Shown: positions 1 to 5,301 of the stretch, in pieces
How the letters are laid out: the number at the start of each line of letters is the position of its first letter
Position numbering within the stretch: the first letter of the stretch is position 1
From: Bacillota bacterium
GTDB lineage: Bacteria > Bacillota > Clostridia > Christensenellales > SZUA-584
DNA: 9,097 nucleotides
Reading direction: 5' to 3'
NCBI GenBank assembly: GCA_023436525.1
Contig: JAEZIW010000097.1
Location: 1 to 9,097 of the forward strand
The notes under the pieces: model-generated
Seen by the model: the letters and a program-made list of their open reading frames with translations, nothing else
Databases searched by the model: none
Told to the model about the DNA's origin: nothing
Position numbers and translations under genes: made by a program

Positions 1-1
1 C

Positions 2-580
2 AGCACAGCAAACTTCGACTGGACGTTTATAGCCATTTTCGCTTTCGTCGTCTATATTTACGCAACGGAGTTGCAGCGCAAAAACTACCGCGGTATCGCG
101 GCGGGCTTGGCTCTTTACATGGTGCACTGGTTCTATGAGATCATGAACGCCATCATCTGCGCGGCAACAGGCTTCGCGCTGTGGACCGTGTCTCCGGAAA
201 GCACCAGCTTTGTGCTGCTCACAGGCGTGAGCTGGGAGCTGTCAATGATGTTCGCGGTGGCCGGGCTGATTATGAGCAAGCTGCTGCCGGAAGACCCCAA
301 AGCAAAGGTTCTCGGCATTAACAACCGAATCCTGTTTGCCGTCGGCAATGCCGCGTTTTTCAGCGCGGTGGAAATTTTCCTCGCCTCCACCCCCGCGTTT
401 ATCTGGGTATACCCTTGGTGGGGTGCACTTCCGGTGTTCATCACCACGTATGTGCCGTTCTTCCTCGCGGCGTTCTTGGTGCCGGACAGAAAACCGAAGT
501 TTCAGAAAATCTTCATCGGCGGTCTGGCAGCCGTCAATTTGCTGCTGCTCGCGGTATTGATACCGCTCGGCATTATCTAA
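2..580 (+). CDS. Partial multi-pass membrane protein of unknown function (5' end outside window)
   Basis: The reading frame is open from base 2 to the TAA ending at 580, so the start lies to the left of the window; a TTG at 71 is in frame but there is no reason to use it. The 192 visible residues are mostly hydrophobic and give about five or six membrane segments: one before the charged ELQRKN stretch, one around GLALYMVHWFYEIMNA, one around MMFAVAGLIM, one around FFSAVEIFLAS, one around VPFFLAAFLV, and a last one ending in IPLGII. Tryptophans and acidic residues lie inside or beside the helices (HWFYE, SWELS, YPWWG). The protein ends right after the last helix. I do not recognise a characterised family; it resembles uncharacterised integral membrane proteins. 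It converges with the ABC importer genes, so it is probably functionally separate. The coding call is confident; the function is unknown. Confidence 0.8.
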   Translation, partial: STANFDWTFIAIFAFVVYIYATELQRKNYRGIAAGLALYMVHWFYEIMNAIICAATGFALWTVSPESTSFVLLTGVSWELSMMFAVAGLIMSKLLPEDPKAKVLGINNRILFAVGNAAFFSAVEIFLASTPAFIWVYPWWGALPVFITTYVPFFLAAFLVPDRKPKFQKIFIGGLAAVNLLLLAVLIPLGII

Positions 581-664
581 CCGACACTTGAGCAAAACGG
601 TATCGGCTTATTGTCAGGTTGTCGGCAAGTCCGTTTGGTCATGGTTATGATAAGAAACAGATTC

Positions 665-753
665 GGTCATCCTGAGGAGCGAGCAACGACTATGTAGTGG
701 ATCAGGATCGTTGAGACAGATTCTTCACCCACGATGCGGGGTTCTGAATGACC
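665..753. repeat. Degenerate REP/MITE-like intergenic element
   Basis: The element starts with GGTCATCCTGAGGAGCGAG and ends with GGTTCTGAATGACC, so its ends are inverted (GGTCAT against ATGACC, with further partial matches inward). Internally it has GGATCAGGATCG and CAGATTCTTC. The CATCCTGAGGAGCGA and AGATTCTTC words recall dispersed intergenic repeats seen in many bacterial genomes; that resemblance is from memory. No open frame of useful length is present. It sits between two converging genes, a usual place for such repeats. Whether other copies exist in this genome cannot be seen here. Confidence 0.5.
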
Positions 754-812
754 ACTATTGTAGCTGTCTTCGTTTGCTGCGGTGCGTAAGTGCATGTTGT
801 TTTCGAGCTTGT

Positions 813-828
813 CGACTACGCAGTGGAT
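813..828 (+). repeat. Second copy of a 16-nt core from the 665-753 element
   Basis: CGACTACGCAGTGGAT at 813-828 matches CGACTATGTAGTGGAT at 687-702 in the same orientation with two transitions. It lies about 126 bases downstream, outside the inverted-repeat ends, and suggests a second, more decayed copy of the same repeat. Confidence 0.4.
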
Positions 829-892
829 TGGTGTCCCATGGCTTTACACGCACGCCCAGGCCCATCACTTAAAGCGCAGCTCCAATTGCGAG

Positions 893-1702
893 TCATTTCC
901 GGCTGACCTTTCTTTCCGCATAAGCCACGCCCATATACATCAGCGCTGCCACCACCGCGAGTATCAGTATGCTCGCCATCACAAGGTCGAGCTTGAACAC
1001 TTGCCCGCCATAGACAATCAGATACCCAAGCCCCGCTTTGGAGACAAGATATTCTCCCACAATTACGCCGACCCACGTCATGCCGACGTTGATCTTCAAT
1101 GTCGATATCATGGTGGGCACGCTGGCGGGCAGCACCACCATCTTCAATATCTGAAAACGCGTGGCCCCGAATGTACGCATCAGCAGCACCTTTTCTTCGC
1201 TAACCTCCAAAAAGCCGTTCAGCATGCTCATGACTGTCACAATCACCGATATCAACAGCGCCATGGTAATGATCGCGCCTTCTCCCGCCCCCACCCAAAT
1301 GATGATTACCGGGCCAAGCGCTATTTTGGGTAAACTGTTTAACACCACAAGATACGGGTCAAGCGTCCGCGCCACCAGCGGAGACCACCATAAGCCGACT
1401 GCCACGGCAATACCAATCACGGTGCCGAGCGTGAATCCGGCCACCGTCTCCCACAGTGTCACGCCGATATGCATGAACAGCTCTCCCGAGTTATACAGCG
1501 ATGCAATGGTATTGACGATGCGCGACGGAGAGCTCATTATAAACGGGTCAATCCACTTCAGTGCTGCCGACAGTTCCCATAAACCAATCAGCAACAATAA
1601 CACCCCAACCCGAACGATCAAAACTTTTCTGTTGTCTCTTTTTATTTTTTTTAAGTAAGCCTCATGTTCAGAGAATTCTCCGGTTCTTTTCTTACTCGAC
1701 AT
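893..1702 (-). CDS. ABC transporter permease, NitT/TauT (SsuC/TauC-like) family
   Basis: This encodes the membrane-spanning subunit of an importer; two copies are expected to form the pore. The 269-residue length is normal for the SsuC/TauC/ThiX group. About six membrane helices are visible, near residues 28-48, 76-104, 117-138, 143-163, 206-222 and 240-260. The cytoplasmic loop that docks on the ATPase (EAA-type, about 171-196) reads RTFGATRFQILKMVVLP, with the conserved Gly at 179 and LP at 191-192. MSSPSRI near 56-62 and LNSLPKIALGPV near 121-132 are also typical of the family. The ATG overlaps the end of the ATPase gene by 11 nt and is preceded by AAGGAG about 10 nt upstream, so translation is probably coupled. 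It is the last gene of its operon. The transported compound cannot be read from the sequence. Confidence 0.93.
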   Translation of the reverse strand: MSSKKRTGEFSEHEAYLKKIKRDNRKVLIVRVGVLLLLIGLWELSAALKWIDPFIMSSPSRIVNTIASLYNSGELFMHIGVTLWETVAGFTLGTVIGIAVAVGLWWSPLVARTLDPYLVVLNSLPKIALGPVIIIWVGAGEGAIITMALLISVIVTVMSMLNGFLEVSEEKVLLMRTFGATRFQILKMVVLPASVPTMISTLKINVGMTWVGVIVGEYLVSKAGLGYLIVYGGQVFKLDLVMASILILAVVAALMYMGVAYAERKVSRK

Positions 1703-2462
1703 GCACCGCTAGCTCCTTCCACAGAAAATCAAAATACTCCCTGAATTTTTCGTCCTGCCGTTTGTGTATCGGAGGAGCGCTCATGTCGTCAAACTCAATC
1801 TTCAATTCAGTCTTAACCGTTGTCGGCCGCATAGACAGCACAAGCACCCTGTCCGACATCGATATCGCCTCGGCAATATCGTGCGTTACCAGCACCGCTG
1901 TCTTTTTTTCTGTCCGAATGATCTCAGAAATCTCGTCCGAGAGCGCCAGCCGCGTTTGATAATCGAGCGCAGAAAACGGCTCATCGAGCAGCAGCAGCTC
2001 GGGGTCAACCGCAAGTGTGCGAATCAGCGCCACCTTCTGGCGCATACCGCCGGATAACTGCTGCGGGTAATACTTTTTGAAATCCCCGAGGCCGTATTTT
2101 TCAAGCAGCTCGTTGGCGTTACGCCGCGCCTCTTTGGTGCATTTTTTTCGCACCTGCAGCCCAAGAACGATGTTCTCCTCAATGGTGCGCCATTCAAAAA
2201 GGTGGTCTCTTTGCAGCATATAGGCCACAAGCTCGCTGTACCCCGTCACTTCCTCATTTTCAAGTGTAATCTTTCCGCCTGAGGGCGGTATCAGCCCCGC
2301 AATCAATGAAAGCACCGTTGTTTTGCCGCAGCCGCTCGGCCCGATGATGCTCAAAAACTCTTCCTTGTATACTGAAAAAGAAAGATCCGCAACAACCTCG
2401 GTTTGCGCTTTCGCTGTATGGTAGTTTTTATTGATATGTTCCACCCTCACGAGTTCTTCCAA
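1692..2462 (-). CDS. ABC transporter ATP-binding protein, NitT/TauT (SsuB/TauB-like) family
   Basis: This encodes the cytoplasmic ATPase of the importer. In order the 256 residues show: Walker A GPSGCGKTT (41-49), the Q-loop glutamine at 84 in MLQRDHLFEW, the signature LSGGM (136-140), Walker B LLLLDE (156-161) with catalytic Glu161, the D-loop SALD (164-167), and the switch histidine His194 in VTHD. All catalytic elements are intact. The start is TTG at 2462, chosen because AAGGAG (2471-2476) sits 8 nt upstream and the next residues match the family N-terminus; no better ATG exists nearby. A terminator separates it from the upstream binding-protein gene, and it overlaps the permease gene by 11 nt. 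The pair SBP-ATPase-permease is the standard NitT/TauT cassette; ligand unknown. Confidence 0.95.
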   Translation of the reverse strand: MEELVRVEHINKNYHTAKAQTEVVADLSFSVYKEEFLSIIGPSGCGKTTVLSLIAGLIPPSGGKITLENEEVTGYSELVAYMLQRDHLFEWRTIEENIVLGLQVRKKCTKEARRNANELLEKYGLGDFKKYYPQQLSGGMRQKVALIRTLAVDPELLLLDEPFSALDYQTRLALSDEISEIIRTEKKTAVLVTHDIAEAISMSDRVLVLSMRPTTVKTELKIEFDDMSAPPIHKRQDEKFREYFDFLWKELAVHVE

Positions 2463-2470
2463 TGCGATCT

Positions 2471-2476
2471 CTCCTT
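2471..2476 (-). promoter_or_regulatory. Ribosome binding site deciding a TTG start
   Basis: AAGGAG on the - strand lies 8 nt upstream of the TTG codon that begins the ATPase gene. No ATG at a suitable distance competes, so the TTG start is well supported. Confidence 0.75.
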
Positions 2477-2565
2477 TTTAGTCTCCATCAAGCCGCAGCA
2501 CATAGGGTTTCGCCGGGCTGAATAAACAAAAGACGTTGTGAAATGATTTATACTCACCCTCGCTT

Positions 2566-2594
2566 ATAATAACAGTATATTGAAAGCATATCAT
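2566..2594 (-). promoter_or_regulatory. Possible sigma-A promoter for the ATPase-permease pair
   Basis: On the - strand ATGATA (2589-2594) and TATTAT (2566-2571) are separated by exactly 17 nt. The -35 matches consensus at four of six positions and the -10 at five of six. It lies between the terminator of the binding-protein gene and the ATPase start, giving a leader of roughly 95 nt. The stretch is AT-rich and has other TATA-like words, so this is a moderate candidate only. Confidence 0.35.
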
Positions 2595-2629
2595 TTGGGT
2601 TCTGACAACATTCAACGTGCATAAAGCAT

Positions 2630-2660
2630 AAAAAAAGAGCCTCGTTACCAAGACTCTTTT
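2630..2660 (-). terminator. Strong intrinsic terminator after the binding-protein gene
   Basis: Read on the - strand, AAAAGAGTCTTG and CGAGGCTCTTTT form a 12-bp stem (two G-U pairs) closed by a GUAA tetraloop, followed at once by further T residues. The G-U pairs become C/A mismatches on the + strand, so the hairpin is made for - strand transcripts. It starts 25 nt past the stop codon of the substrate-binding protein gene and should end most of its transcripts before the ATPase gene. Confidence 0.88.
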
Positions 2661-2685
2661 AAGTATATCCGTTCAAATAAGACTA

Positions 2686-3681
2686 TCAGCTTAATTCATC
2701 CACTACCTTTTGCGCATATGATGTATCAACAACGTCCGTAAACCCGACTTTATCCTTGAGTACACCCGCCTGAATAATGATGTCCTGCAAACGGCTAAAC
2801 GCTTCGACTTTCATCACCGGGGTATCCATCCATGCGTCAATCGCCCGATACGATTTTGCAACCATCACGAGTGATTCCTCGGTGGTGTCCGGGAAGAAGC
2901 TCACAATCGCTTTGGCCACTTCTTCATCTGTTGCTTTTTGAACAAATTGCTGCCCTTTATACACGGCTCTTAAGAATTTTTCAATAACCAACGGATTGTC
3001 TTTGATGTAGCTTTTCTTCGCCATAAACGCTGTGTACGGCACTTCGCCGCTCTCAGCGCCCACCGCATCCAGAATGTATCCTTTGCCTTCTTTTTCAAAC
3101 ATCGAAGCCGTCGGTTCAAACAGCGTCACATAATCGCCTGTTCCGCCTTCAAACGCGCCGCCCATCAGATTGAACTGTATGTTGGTGATCACTTCCACAT
3201 CTTTGCCCGGTTCCAGGCCGTTCTTCCTCAAAACGTATTCCAGCGTCATCTCGGGTACACCGCCCGCGCGTCCGCCGATGATGGTCTTGCCTTTCAAATC
3301 CGCCCATTTAAAATCCTCATCGGGTGTACGGCCCATTAAAAACGACCCGTCTCTTTTGGTCAGCTGCCCCACCACCAGCGCGCTGTCCTCTTTGCCTTCG
3401 TTAAACACGTAGATTGCCGCTTCGGGTCCCATCAGACCGATTTCAGCCTGCCCGGATAACACAGCCGTCATCGATTTGTCCGCCCCGCCGCCGTTCACAA
3501 GCTCAAGCTCAATACCCTCTTCCTTGAAATATCCGAGCGAAATCGCGGCGTAGAGCGGTGCGTAGAAAACAGAGTGCGTCACTTCATTCAGCGTTATCTT
3601 CTGCGTGGTCTGACTGGCGCATCCCAGTAACGCTGTTGCCATCAACAGGCAGAGCACCGCCGCCACAAGCCTTTTTAACAT
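2686..3681 (-). CDS. ABC transporter substrate-binding lipoprotein, NMT1/SsuA-like (NitT/TauT family)
   Basis: This is the extracytoplasmic ligand-binding subunit of the importer. Residues 1-20 form a lipoprotein signal peptide with lipobox LLGC, so Cys21 should be lipidated and anchored to the outer face of the membrane. The mature part has the periplasmic-binding-protein type II, SsuA/THI5-like pattern: FYAPLYAAISLGYFKEEGI near the start, GGGADKSMTAVLSGQAEIG near 64-82, and DLKGKTIIGGRAGGVPEM in the middle. Total length, 331 residues, is typical. The ATG at 3681 has a strong AAGGAGG about 7 nt upstream. A structured leader with a terminator precedes the gene and a second strong terminator follows it, so it can be expressed apart from its ATPase and permease. 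Relatives bind sulfonates, taurine, pyrimidine precursors of thiamine, riboflavin and others; the ligand here is not determined. Confidence 0.92.
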   Translation of the reverse strand: MLKRLVAAVLCLLMATALLGCASQTTQKITLNEVTHSVFYAPLYAAISLGYFKEEGIELELVNGGGADKSMTAVLSGQAEIGLMGPEAAIYVFNEGKEDSALVVGQLTKRDGSFLMGRTPDEDFKWADLKGKTIIGGRAGGVPEMTLEYVLRKNGLEPGKDVEVITNIQFNLMGGAFEGGTGDYVTLFEPTASMFEKEGKGYILDAVGAESGEVPYTAFMAKKSYIKDNPLVIEKFLRAVYKGQQFVQKATDEEVAKAIVSFFPDTTEESLVMVAKSYRAIDAWMDTPVMKVEAFSRLQDIIIQAGVLKDKVGFTDVVDTSYAQKVVDELS

Positions 3682-3778
3682 AGCATCCCCTCCTTACAAT
3701 ATGGCTCGCTTCATCATATTCAAAAGAGTACAGAATGTGTAATAGCATTTTGCCTTCGTTATTTACGTTCTCTTTTAA

Positions 3779-3813
3779 AGAAAAAACAGACACAATCATT
3801 GATCGTATCTGTT
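3779..3813 (-). terminator. Intrinsic terminator in the leader, possible attenuator
   Basis: On the - strand AACAGATACGAT (3802-3813) pairs with ATTGTGTCTGTT (3785-3796) as a 12-bp stem with two G-U pairs and a five-base loop, followed by a T-run (TTTTTTCTTT counting the stem end). It lies about 110 nt after the DUF3048 stop codon and about 100 nt before the binding-protein start. It may simply end the DUF3048 transcript. However, part of its 5' arm (3809-3812) can pair with 3842-3845 in an alternative hairpin, so it may be a regulated attenuator of the importer. Confidence 0.75.
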
Positions 3814-3885
3814 TGCTTGACTGGCTGATTTCTCCCCAAGCACAGTTCGTATAACCCAGGGGGATCATTGTCATTTTCTTATACG
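3809..3885 (-). ncRNA. Candidate cis-regulatory RNA (riboswitch-like) upstream of the importer
   Basis: In the - strand transcript, CGUAUAA (3879-3885) pairs perfectly with UUAUACG (3848-3854), enclosing a 24-nt loop that contains UCCCC (3860-3864). Two bases on, a second hairpin is formed by CUGU-GCUUG (3837-3845) and CAAGC-AA-ACAG (3809-3819), with a 17-nt loop containing GGGA. The two loops are complementary (UCCCC with GGGGA at 3833-3837, one base of which is also at the stem end), so they could kiss. The second hairpin and the downstream terminator cannot form together because they share 3809-3812. This was worked out by eye, with no folding energy or conservation, and matches no class I can name. 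Confidence 0.35.
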
Positions 3886-3887
3886 CT

Positions 3888-3909
3888 CAGAGGTATTTAA
3901 ATAACTCTG
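3888..3909. promoter_or_regulatory. 22-bp near-perfect palindrome, possible operator
   Basis: The site has arms CAGAG and CTCTG around TATTTAAATA, with one mismatched position on each side, so 20 of 22 bases are symmetric. It lies just upstream of the candidate leader RNA and 15 bases past the DUF3048 stop codon. An AT-rich core with short GC-containing outer arms suits a dimeric DNA-binding regulator. As RNA it would have almost no loop and no U-tail, so a terminator role is less likely. Confidence 0.4.
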
Positions 3910-3920
3910 CCCGGCAGGAG
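3905..3920 (-). terminator. Weak hairpin just after the DUF3048 stop codon
   Basis: On the - strand CTGC-CGG-GCAG forms a short stem extended by CT/AG with one bulge, three bases past the stop codon of the DUF3048 gene, followed by TTATTTAAATA. The tail is only partly T-rich, so termination here would be inefficient; the better terminator is at 3779-3813. Confidence 0.25.
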
Positions 3921-3923
3921 CGG

Positions 3924-4964
3924 TTACGGATTGGGATGAAGGTGAATCCACGTATTGCCCGGTCGTAATACAATCTGCTTTCCTTCCGCATCATAAAACA
4001 CCGTCTTGCTGCTCTCTGTTTTGCGTTCCCATTTGCCTTTAACCAGTTTTCCTCCCACATATATATCTGCGTTTCCGCTACCGACCAATTTCCATAGCTT
4101 AATACCCTCTACAGAATCATAGGTTGAGTACTGTACAATGATGTTTTTGACATGAACCTGTTCATTCGTCTCTTTGGATGAAAACTTTTTACCCTCCATA
4201 AAACGAAGATATGTGTCGCTCTTCGCGTCATACTCGTAGCTGACGTAGTTTTCTTTATCGGCGCACATTTTCAGCGATATCTTGGCTACCGTTTCACCCG
4301 GATACGCGGCGTCCTGTCCAAACAACCAGTGCAACGGCTCCGGTTTGTAGTCGTACAAGGCTTGTGCAGCAAGCGCATTCGCCTCAACGTTGTGCGGCGC
4401 TTTTATCCCGGAAATGCGTTTATAAATCTTGTTCCATTTTCCTTTTAAGCCATCAACATCAATCTTCACCTGTTTCTTAAGCGGATGGCCATAATAGCTG
4501 TATGGCTTATTAAAATCTACTTCTTTTTCACCGGAACCGCCGAAGTGCATGAAAACGGCGTTCCACTCATTTTGTATATATAGAAAAGGAGGGCGTGCAC
4601 TGCGTATCGGCATAATCTTTTCGGGTACATTGTCTGAGAAGACACAAACAAAACGCGTGATACTGCCTTCCACCGGAACCTCATAAACAACATCCGCTGT
4701 TTGCAGCCCTGTTTGCGGCCTTGCAGCCGAAGAGTTTTCAATTACTGCAATAACCGGTTTATATTCATTAAAAAACGGCAGCCCTGTTGTAAAAGAGATA
4801 TCTTTAATCGCAGGCGTTGGAGATGGTGTTGGCTCGGGCGTTGGCGTTACAGAAACTGTTGGTTTAGGAGTTGGGGCCGGTGTTGTTTCCTCGGGCTCGG
4901 GGGCAGCGCATGCTGTGAGCATTATTGCGAAAACAAGCATAAATACCAGTAGTCTTCGTTTCAT
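3924..4964 (-). CDS. DUF3048 (YerB-like) lipoprotein
   Basis: This 346-residue protein starts with a lipoprotein signal peptide (MKRRLLVFMLVFAIMLTAC) whose lipobox LTAC puts the lipidated cysteine at 19. Residues about 24-52 are a Pro/Thr/Glu-rich linker (TPAPTPKPT and TPTPEPTPSPTP), probably crossing the cell wall. The DUF3048 N-terminal domain follows: AVIENSSAARPQTGLQ, then VYEVPVEGSITRFVCVF, IRSARPPFLYI and VFMHFGGS. The C-terminal domain ends with GKWERKTESSKTVFYDAEGK and RPGNTWIHLHP, as in the family. The best-known relative is YerB of Bacillus subtilis; I know of no established biochemical activity. The ATG at 4964 has GGAGGAG 6 nt upstream, and a clear promoter lies at 5004-5032, so it is probably its own transcription unit. 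Family assignment is confident; function is unknown. Confidence 0.88.
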   Translation of the reverse strand: MKRRLLVFMLVFAIMLTACAAPEPEETTPAPTPKPTVSVTPTPEPTPSPTPAIKDISFTTGLPFFNEYKPVIAVIENSSAARPQTGLQTADVVYEVPVEGSITRFVCVFSDNVPEKIMPIRSARPPFLYIQNEWNAVFMHFGGSGEKEVDFNKPYSYYGHPLKKQVKIDVDGLKGKWNKIYKRISGIKAPHNVEANALAAQALYDYKPEPLHWLFGQDAAYPGETVAKISLKMCADKENYVSYEYDAKSDTYLRFMEGKKFSSKETNEQVHVKNIIVQYSTYDSVEGIKLWKLVGSGNADIYVGGKLVKGKWERKTESSKTVFYDAEGKQIVLRPGNTWIHLHPNP

Positions 4965-5003
4965 TTGTAGCTCCTCCTGCTTTATTTAAAAATAAGTCGA
5001 AAT

Positions 5004-5032
5004 ATTGTAACATTATTCGGTTTTTTTGGCAA
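5004..5032 (-). promoter_or_regulatory. Sigma-A promoter of the DUF3048 lipoprotein gene
   Basis: On the - strand TTGCCA (5027-5032) and TACAAT (5004-5009) are separated by exactly 17 nt, close to the TTGACA-17-TATAAT consensus. Transcription would start near 4997, about 33 nt before the ATG, leaving just enough leader for the GGAGGAG ribosome binding site. Confidence 0.72.
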
Positions 5033-5301
5033 CAGAGCTGTAAAGCCAAACCAGCTCCTGATGGTGTTCACTAACCACACCGAAAAACCCCATCAAGCTG
5101 ACCGCTGCTCACAATCTCAAAGGAAAGCCTAAGCCGCGGATTACATAGAGTATTAAATGATAATATCCGCCAGCGTGAAAAGGTTTATCCCCATTTATCC
5201 GCGTTAAATCGCACGCAAGACATGTCAGTATTCAGGTCAACGCTCCGCTCAAAATACCACGTCTTCCGGCATTCTGGCTCGGAGAGTTTTTCATCAATAC
5301 C
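5013..5301 (-). other. Non-coding interval with interrupted reading frames, possible decayed coding remnant
   Basis: This stretch lies between the mutase stop codon and the DUF3048 promoter. In the mutase frame it reads 38 codons (5301-5185, ending VRFNADKWG) to a TAA, then 37 more (5184-5071, including LCNPRLRLSFEIVSSGQLDG) to a TAG. Starting at 5093 in another frame, a 26-codon ORF (MGFFGVVSEHHQELVWLYSS...) runs to 5013. A single slip at the GGGG near 5088 would join the second and third pieces. The compositions look protein-like, but none of the pieces has a ribosome binding site. It may be a relic of a small gene, or chance. No strong terminator for the mutase gene was seen here. Confidence 0.25.

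Larger units (their letters stand above)
581..892. other. Convergent intergenic region without a gene
   Basis: This 312-base gap separates the 3' ends of two converging genes. I see no credible gene in it. It contains a REP-like element (665-753) and a second copy of part of that element's core (813-828). No clear GC-rich hairpin followed by a T-run was found for either flanking gene. A reading frame that starts at 782 on the + strand only runs antisense through the permease gene and is not credible. Confidence 0.6.
3682..3923 (-). promoter_or_regulatory. Long structured leader of the substrate-binding protein gene
   Basis: This 242-base stretch between two - strand genes has no credible gene of its own. 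In transcription order it holds a hairpin just past the upstream stop codon, a 22-bp palindrome, a 7-bp stem, a second hairpin, an intrinsic terminator, then about 90 nt to a strong ribosome binding site. No good sigma-A promoter was found: TATAAG at 3878-3883 is the best -10-like word but lacks a matching -35. I found no known riboswitch consensus; in particular the CUGAGA and ACCUGA cores of the TPP element are absent. Confidence 0.5.

Noticed and set aside
71..580. TTG at 71 as the start of the left-edge membrane protein
   Set aside because: The frame is open to the window edge and the residues before it form a normal hydrophobic helix (FIAIFAFVVYIYA), so the gene begins further left.
782..1333. 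183-codon + strand ORF
   Set aside because: Most of it is antisense to the clear permease gene, its composition is very rich in His, Gln and Arg, and it has no family features.
3584..3874. 96-codon - strand ORF running through the leader and into the start of the binding-protein gene
   Set aside because: It has no ribosome binding site, crosses an intrinsic terminator, overlaps a certain gene in another frame and ends without any recognisable domain. A leader peptide role cannot be excluded but has no support.
3682..3923. TPP, FMN, purine, preQ1 or guanidine-I riboswitch before the binding-protein gene
   Set aside because: I looked for the conserved cores of these classes as I know them and did not find them; only a generic switch-like architecture is supported.
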